From NCBI GenBank assembly GCA_031276935.1, contig JAISMD010000075.1, positions 1-6,001 on the forward strand: a stretch of DNA of 6,001 nt. Reading direction: 5' to 3'. Positions 1-3,823 of the stretch are shown piece by piece (position 1 is the first letter of the stretch; every line of letters starts with the position of its first letter). Source of the DNA: Puniceicoccales bacterium. Its GTDB lineage: Bacteria; Verrucomicrobiota; Verrucomicrobiia; Opitutales; LL51. The notes beneath the pieces are model-generated. The model saw only the letters and a program-made list of their open reading frames with translations. It had not been told where the DNA came from and made no database searches. Both the position numbers and the translations under genes were made by a program.

Positions 1-1148
1 CCACCTTCCGCTACATTTTCGGGTATGGGAATCACGTCCGAACCATTTCCGAGAAGCATATTTCCCCGTAGAATTAACCGGTCGCCCTCATGCACTCCCG
101 AACAAACTACGACCCACGATTCGTCCTGGAAACCAATTTCCGGAAATACCTGCTGAGCCTTGTACTGCGTCGCCGAAGTCGCATCCTCCTGGACCCGGTA
201 TACATAGGCTTTACCCATGTTGTCCACCTTCACGCTCTCCGATGGAATCACCAGTGCTCCCCGTAGTAACTCCAATTCAACGACCACTTCCACCGTATTC
301 CCCGGCCAAAAACAATGCCCTTCATTGGCAAATTCCCCACGCAAAAGAATTATCCCACTCTCGTAGTCGATACCATTGTCCAAAAATTTCAGCACACCCT
401 TTGTCTGCGTATTTCCATCGGCGATGAGTTTTATGTCCAAGTTTAATCGGTTATTTTGTGCCTGAAACTGTCGCCGTAACGCAGGGAAATCATTCTCCGA
501 AAGGAAAAAATCAACCCACAGCGGTGACATCTGTCGCAGTGTAACGAGGCGCTGCATGTCCTTTACCACCGCCCCCCGATCAACGAAACGTTTACCGATT
601 AGTCCGTCCATGGGTGCCTTTATGGAACAGTGTTCCAGATCCACTTCCGCCCGTATGACAGCCGCTTCCGCCGCGGCCACATTGGCCTTATCCTGTTCCA
701 CCCGGGTGGTGTAGGTCTCAAATTCCTGTTTGGAAATATAATCCTTAGTCATGAGCGACTGGGAACGCTCTAACTGGATCCGGTCGATGGAAAGTTGAGC
801 ATGATGGCGATCCAATTCCGCTCTCGCCGTCTTCAAATTTGCCCCATATTTACGATCGTCGATGGAAAATAGAGACCGCCCCCTTTGAACGAAGGCACCT
901 TCCTCGAAGTCAATGGAAAGAACTTCACCGCTAATTTGTGCAACCACATCCACTTCGTTATAGGCCCGACAACGACCAACGGTCCGAATGGAAACCGGTA
1001 CGTCCCGACGAACTACCGGAGCAACGACTACGGGAACCGGTGGACGTCCACTCTGCATTTCGACCGACTTCTTTTCACATCCTCCGGTGAAAATATACAG
1101 CAAAATAAAAAAAATTTTTATAGACCTAACTTCGTTTTGCGACCGCAT
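1..1148 (-). CDS. RND-type efflux adaptor (AcrA/MdtA-like membrane fusion protein), partial at C-terminus
   Basis: Periplasmic adaptor that links an inner-membrane pump to the outer-membrane channel. The frame is open from the ATG at 1148 to base 1, giving 382 residues; AcrA has 397, so little is missing. Visible: a hydrophobic N-terminal segment (10-23) ending in FTGGC, with Cys24 a probable but atypical lipidation site; the first half of the lipoyl/barrel-sandwich region (about 64-98, with VDVVAQISGEV and an EEGAFVQRG turn); an alpha-hairpin rich in Ala, Glu and Gln (about 103-170); the second lipoyl half with IKAPMDGLIGKRFVDRGAVV (176-195); a beta-barrel with WVDFFLSEND (211-220); and a membrane-proximal part with IPSESV (301-306) and DRLILRG (356-362). 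The hairpin length and the APMDG form resemble RND rather than ABC or EmrA adaptors. GGAAGG lies 9 nt before the start. It is probably co-transcribed with the channel gene; the pump gene should follow beyond base 1. Confidence 0.93.
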   Translation of the reverse strand, partial: MRSQNEVRSIKIFFILLYIFTGGCEKKSVEMQSGRPPVPVVVAPVVRRDVPVSIRTVGRCRAYNEVDVVAQISGEVLSIDFEEGAFVQRGRSLFSIDDRKYGANLKTARAELDRHHAQLSIDRIQLERSQSLMTKDYISKQEFETYTTRVEQDKANVAAAEAAVIRAEVDLEHCSIKAPMDGLIGKRFVDRGAVVKDMQRLVTLRQMSPLWVDFFLSENDFPALRRQFQAQNNRLNLDIKLIADGNTQTKGVLKFLDNGIDYESGIILLRGEFANEGHCFWPGNTVEVVVELELLRGALVIPSESVKVDNMGKAYVYRVQEDATSATQYKAQQVFPEIGFQDESWVVVCSGVHEGDRLILRGNMLLGNGSDVIPIPENVAEG

Positions 1149-1157
1149 ATGCTTTGC

Positions 1158-1163
1158 CCTTCC
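1158..1163 (-). promoter_or_regulatory. Shine-Dalgarno site for the efflux adaptor gene
   Basis: GGAAGG lies 9 nt before the ATG at 1148, in the 20-nt gap after the channel gene stop. It contrasts with the channel gene, which has no such site before its own start. Confidence 0.75.
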
Positions 1164-1168
1164 AAAAA

Positions 1169-2629
1169 TTATTGCTCCAAAATTTTCCCCGTGGAATAGA
1201 CTAAATGTACCCAGCCTACGGCCAAATCATTCCTCGCACAAACCAACTTGTTCCTAGCCGTGGAAAGCTCATTCTGTGCCATGAGCAAATCGGTGAAGGA
1301 ACTCAGTCCATTCCCATAGGCTTCCTGCGTACAACTAAAGGCCTCTCGGGCACAATTCTCCGCTTCCTTCGCCGCATCCAATTTGCGAATCGCCGATTTC
1401 AATGCGTAGAAATATTCCCAAACCTGACTCCCTATATCCAAAGCCTTCGTCCGTAACCGTTGGTGGGCTATTTTCATTTCTTCGTGGGCCATAAGCTGTT
1501 CACTTTTCTTCAAAAATCCGTCGAATAAGTCCCATTTTAAAGCCGCATAGAGCTCAAAATGATTGTACATTCCCGGAATCTCTTCCACCTTTCGCCGCGA
1601 TGCCGATAGACCAACGAGCACTTCCGGATAGCGGTCGTAGCCCTTACTCTTCCAAGCATGTTCCGTGGAACGGAGAATTTCTCGCTGGCTCTGTAAATCC
1701 TGGCGCCGAGCTAGGGCTTCCCCGATGAGCTGCTCCATGTTATCCATGTCGGGGATCGCCTCTTCCCTACTCCCAACAATACATAGCTGATCCGTTATCC
1801 GGATTCCCATTGCATTGGCGAGCTGTGCCCGCGCGGCTTCCACCGCAGAACGGGAATGTTCCAAATTGAAAATTGCCGCACTGTGAGCAGCCTGTGCTTT
1901 GAGCAGGTCCTGTTTATTGGTTAAACCGGATCGGTAACGATTATTCGCCGCATCCAAAGCTACCCTTGTATCCTCCAAATTACGCCCATTGGCTTCCACG
2001 GTCGCCATCGCAGAATCAAGGAAAAAATAAGCCATCGCAACCCCATAGGCCACATCCTGCAAGGTCTGATTAAATTGGAAATCAGCCGCACGTAGCGCGC
2101 TTAAAGCAGCTAAAGACGCCTCCCGATGCGCCCCAAATTTAAAGAGGGAATAGGTAATGTCGATCTGCGGGAAAATTGTATTTTTACAGGAAGAGGTCAG
2201 GTGACGGCCGTCGGCTCCAGGAGCCCCCATTTGTTCCGCGCGCGCGCCGTTGAGACTGACACTTACCCGGGGATAAAAAGTACTCTCACTTTTGAGCTTC
2301 TGAGCCACCGCAATTTGTTTCTGATGCCAGGCGATCTTGGTCACCGGATTCCGTGCGAAGGCAATATCGATGACTTCGTAGAGATCCAAAGCGTGGTCGG
2401 AGAAAAATTTTTCACCCCCACTAACGGTTGTTTCATTGGCAGATGTTTCATTGGGTAGCGTAACTCGCTTTTCCCCTTTCCGACATTTCTCAATTTTGGA
2501 AATCCGTTGTCCGCAGTCCGGTGGGAACATTTGTAAATTTTTACATCCACCGACGCAAAATAGTAGCCCCGGGAAAATTAACGAGGGAATATAATTCCTG
2601 AAAAAAGTTCTGATATACACGAACTCCAT
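1169..2629 (-). CDS. TolC/NodT-type outer-membrane efflux lipoprotein
   Basis: Outer-membrane channel subunit of a tripartite efflux pump; family members trimerise into a beta-barrel plus periplasmic alpha-tunnel. From the ATG at 2629 it has 486 residues, normal for the family. A hydrophobic signal (about 13-28) ends in CVGGC, predicting lipidation at Cys29. A polar linker follows (about 30-78, with Cys39, Cys49 and a NETSANETT repeat). Then come the two OEP repeats: the first runs from about residue 80 and has YRSGLTNKQDLLKAQ (232-246); the second includes LKWDLFDGF and YGNGLSSFTDLLMAQ (438-452). The parallel motifs are the internal duplication expected of OEP proteins. An in-frame TTG at 2665 would add 12 polar residues, but it is the -35 box of a strong promoter and is rejected. 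The adaptor gene follows after 20 nt. The order channel, adaptor is less common than adaptor, pump, channel. The substrate cannot be told from sequence. Confidence 0.94.
   Translation of the reverse strand: MEFVYIRTFFRNYIPSLIFPGLLFCVGGCKNLQMFPPDCGQRISKIEKCRKGEKRVTLPNETSANETTVSGGEKFFSDHALDLYEVIDIAFARNPVTKIAWHQKQIAVAQKLKSESTFYPRVSVSLNGARAEQMGAPGADGRHLTSSCKNTIFPQIDITYSLFKFGAHREASLAALSALRAADFQFNQTLQDVAYGVAMAYFFLDSAMATVEANGRNLEDTRVALDAANNRYRSGLTNKQDLLKAQAAHSAAIFNLEHSRSAVEAARAQLANAMGIRITDQLCIVGSREEAIPDMDNMEQLIGEALARRQDLQSQREILRSTEHAWKSKGYDRYPEVLVGLSASRRKVEEIPGMYNHFELYAALKWDLFDGFLKKSEQLMAHEEMKIAHQRLRTKALDIGSQVWEYFYALKSAIRKLDAAKEAENCAREAFSCTQEAYGNGLSSFTDLLMAQNELSTARNKLVCARNDLAVGWVHLVYSTGKILEQ
2532..2545. 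repeat. TGTAAA-TT-TTTACA inverted repeat inside the channel gene
   Basis: A 14-nt inverted repeat with a 2-nt centre, made of the same TGTAAA/TTTACA half-sites as the intergenic palindrome. It lies in codons just after the lipobox cysteine of the channel gene, about 90 nt downstream of the predicted transcription start. It could be an auxiliary operator or a chance result of AT-rich codons. Confidence 0.3.
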
Positions 2630-2636
2630 AGAAATG

Positions 2637-2665
2637 AATTTATTCCGTTTTGTTTTTACTGTCAA
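2637..2665 (-). promoter_or_regulatory. Predicted sigma70 promoter of the efflux operon
   Basis: Reading the minus strand, TTGACA (2665-2660) is a perfect -35 hexamer, followed by a spacer of exactly 17 nt (2659-2643) and TAAATT (2642-2637), a reasonable -10. It lies in the gap after lspA and points at the channel gene. Only 7 nt separate the -10 from the A of the ATG at 2629, so the start of transcription would fall at 2630 or 2629, giving a leaderless message. No Shine-Dalgarno sequence precedes this ATG, which agrees. This is a pattern match only; no transcript data are available. Confidence 0.65.
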
Positions 2666-2688
2666 GTTTTTTTTATAGACCTGGGATT

Positions 2689-2705
2689 TTTGTAAATTTT
2701 ACAAA
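2689..2705. promoter_or_regulatory. 17-nt perfect palindrome between lspA and the efflux operon, possible operator
   Basis: TTTGTAAA, one central T, then TTTACAAA is an exact inverted repeat. It starts just past the lspA stop and lies 23 nt upstream of the predicted -35 box, a position suited to a transcription-factor site. It is pure AT except for one G and one C and has no GC stem or clean U-tract, so it is not a convincing terminator. Two shorter sites with the same half-sites lie on either side, inside coding sequence. The regulator is unknown and nothing in the window encodes an obvious one. Confidence 0.4.
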
Positions 2706-2706
2706 T

Positions 2707-3147
2707 TTACTCCTTCAACACCAACATTACTACGGCGATACATAGCGCCGCGTCGGCAACATTGAATGTGGGCCAACGGTAAATTTGTAAATTTACATCA
2801 ATGAAATCAATAACAAAGCCACGGCAAAGGCGGTCGATGACGTTCCCCACCATTCCCCCCAACAGCAGACCAAAGGAAATAGGGCGGCGATAAATGTCCA
2901 AAAAATGCCGCTTCCAAAAAATAATTCCCAAAATCAATACCCCTAAAATGGCTAAAAGAAATGCATTATTTTGCAGAAAACTCCAGGCGCAACCGGTGTT
3001 GTGGGAAAGGGAAAAACTCAACCACTTTCCAAAATTAATACCACGCCGACGAAGATAGGTCTCGGCTAAAAACTTCGTCCCCTGATCGATGAGTAAAGTC
3101 CCGAAAAAAATATATTTTAAAATTATTTTACTCTTCTTCCTGTTCAT
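2707..3147 (-). CDS. lspA: Lipoprotein signal peptidase (signal peptidase II)
   Basis: Inner-membrane aspartyl protease that removes the signal peptide from diacylglyceryl-modified prolipoproteins, following Lgt. At 146 residues from this start it is slightly shorter than E. coli LspA (164). Family motifs are present: DQGTK near the first membrane segment (21-25), NTGCAWS (50-56, where NxGAAxS is usual), GNVIDR (101-106) with catalytic Asp105, and FNVAD (128-132) with catalytic Asp132. Hydrophobic segments at about 8-22, 62-78, 90-104 and 128-144 fit the four-helix topology. The ATG at 3147 is preferred over in-frame ATGs at 3195, 3180 and 3168 because AGGA lies 6 nt upstream and because LspA has only a short stretch before helix 1. 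The start overlaps the last 20 nt of the DksA-like gene, suggesting translational coupling. Two predicted lipoprotein genes follow. Identification is secure; the start is likely. Confidence 0.96.
   Translation of the reverse strand: MNRKKSKIILKYIFFGTLLIDQGTKFLAETYLRRRGINFGKWLSFSLSHNTGCAWSFLQNNAFLLAILGVLILGIIFWKRHFLDIYRRPISFGLLLGGMVGNVIDRLCRGFVIDFIDVNLQIYRWPTFNVADAALCIAVVMLVLKE
2786..2797. repeat. TGTAAATTTACA palindrome inside lspA
   Basis: A 12-nt perfect palindrome with the same half-sites and no spacer, inside lspA codons for Asp-Val-Asn-Leu, about 120 nt upstream of the predicted efflux -35 box. It partly overlaps further AT-rich repeats of the same words (2780-2797). Function is unproven; its interest comes from the two neighbouring copies. 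Confidence 0.3.
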
Positions 3148-3820
3148 CGTAGGTCCTGGCAAAAACATCTTCGGACTCATCGGTAAATAAGGCACCCGTT
3201 TGTTTCCCCTTTTTTATAGCCATTTGCTGCTCATGAATCCTCTGTCCCGCAACGGAATACCGGGTGAAAGGTACCGCCTCGAGACGTTCCTTCGCAATTT
3301 TTTCCCCCGTAATTTCACAAATACCATAGGTATTATTGACAATTCGATCGATCGCATCCTGTATTTCCTTTTTCCCATCTCCCTCGTTCCTCAACATGGT
3401 CCAGGCAAACTCAATTCCCTCCGGAATCGCATTCGCCCCATTGTCTAATAACTCCCGGAGTTGTAAAAGTTTGACATAATATTTTTTGTATTTTGCATTC
3501 ACCAAGTTATTTTCCACCTTCGGCGACTCCGCCCTTCGCAGAGGATCAAACCCTAAAATATCCGCTACCCCAACCGTGGAAACAACCGTATTCTTGTTCT
3601 CAACGAGAACTTTCTCAATTAATTTCTGCTTTCTCTGAATTTTTACACGATTTTCATGTTCGCGCTGCTCATTCTCCCGCTCCCGTAGAACACAACGCAC
3701 ATCCTCCATCGAAAAATAGGGAACATCCGCATTGGACGAAATATTGGCCTGCTTTTTACGATTTTTCAAAGCACTTAACAAAACATGGGTACTATCCCCC
3801 CTATGATCAACCTTTTCCAT
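3128..3820 (-). CDS. TraR/DksA-family protein with degenerate zinc finger
   Basis: A 230-residue protein whose C-terminal half matches the TraR/DksA family, cytoplasmic proteins that enter the RNA polymerase secondary channel and, in DksA, act with ppGpp on rRNA and other promoters. The family signature is seen at residues 165-193 (YGICEITGEKI, then RLEAVPFTRYSVAGQ). Of the four zinc cysteines of E. coli DksA only the first remains (C168); the others are T171, S189 and G192. Helices before it (about 110-163) can form the hairpin, but the tip reads LDNGAN where DksA has DxxDxA. Residues 1-105 are an extension absent from the 151-residue E. coli protein, with a highly charged helix at about 39-72. 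The C-terminus is acidic. The ATG at 3820 is chosen because AGGAG precedes it by 8 nt. It lies 3 nt after ileS and overlaps lspA. Family membership is clear; canonical DksA activity is doubtful, so no symbol is given. Confidence 0.88.
   Translation of the reverse strand: MEKVDHRGDSTHVLLSALKNRKKQANISSNADVPYFSMEDVRCVLRERENEQREHENRVKIQRKQKLIEKVLVENKNTVVSTVGVADILGFDPLRRAESPKVENNLVNAKYKKYYVKLLQLRELLDNGANAIPEGIEFAWTMLRNEGDGKKEIQDAIDRIVNNTYGICEITGEKIAKERLEAVPFTRYSVAGQRIHEQQMAIKKGKQTGALFTDESEDVFARTYDEQEEE
3154..3157 (-). promoter_or_regulatory. Shine-Dalgarno site deciding the lspA start
   Basis: AGGA lies 6 nt upstream of the ATG at 3147, inside the DksA-like gene. This favours 3147 over the three upstream in-frame ATGs, which would add up to 16 residues unlike an LspA N-terminus. 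Confidence 0.7.
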
Positions 3821-3823
3821 AGC

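Noticed and set aside
885..1257. Two overlapping plus-strand reading frames of 104 and 89 codons
   Set aside because: They lie antisense to the adaptor and channel genes, have no recognisable motifs, and the minus-strand proteins here match known families throughout.
2429..2454. 11-nt direct repeat with 15-nt period (TGTTTCATTGG twice)
   Set aside because: It encodes the NET-SA-NET repeat in the low-complexity linker of the channel protein; only two copies, so no more than a minor local duplication.
2126..2458. Plus-strand reading frame of 110 codons
   Set aside because: It is antisense to a well-matched part of the channel gene and its composition is that of a complementary-strand shadow.
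2630..2665. TTG at 2665 as the start of the channel gene
   Set aside because: The TTG is the start of a consensus -35 hexamer, the added residues are polar and charged ahead of the signal peptide, and the nearest purine-rich SD-like sequence is too far away.
2666..2706. Rho-independent terminator after lspA
   Set aside because: The palindrome here has only one G:C pair in the stem, so the hairpin would be too weak.
3493..3822. Plus-strand reading frame of 109 codons rich in Pro, His and Ser
   Set aside because: It is the antisense shadow of the charged N-terminal part of the DksA-like gene, with no ribosome binding site or family resemblance.
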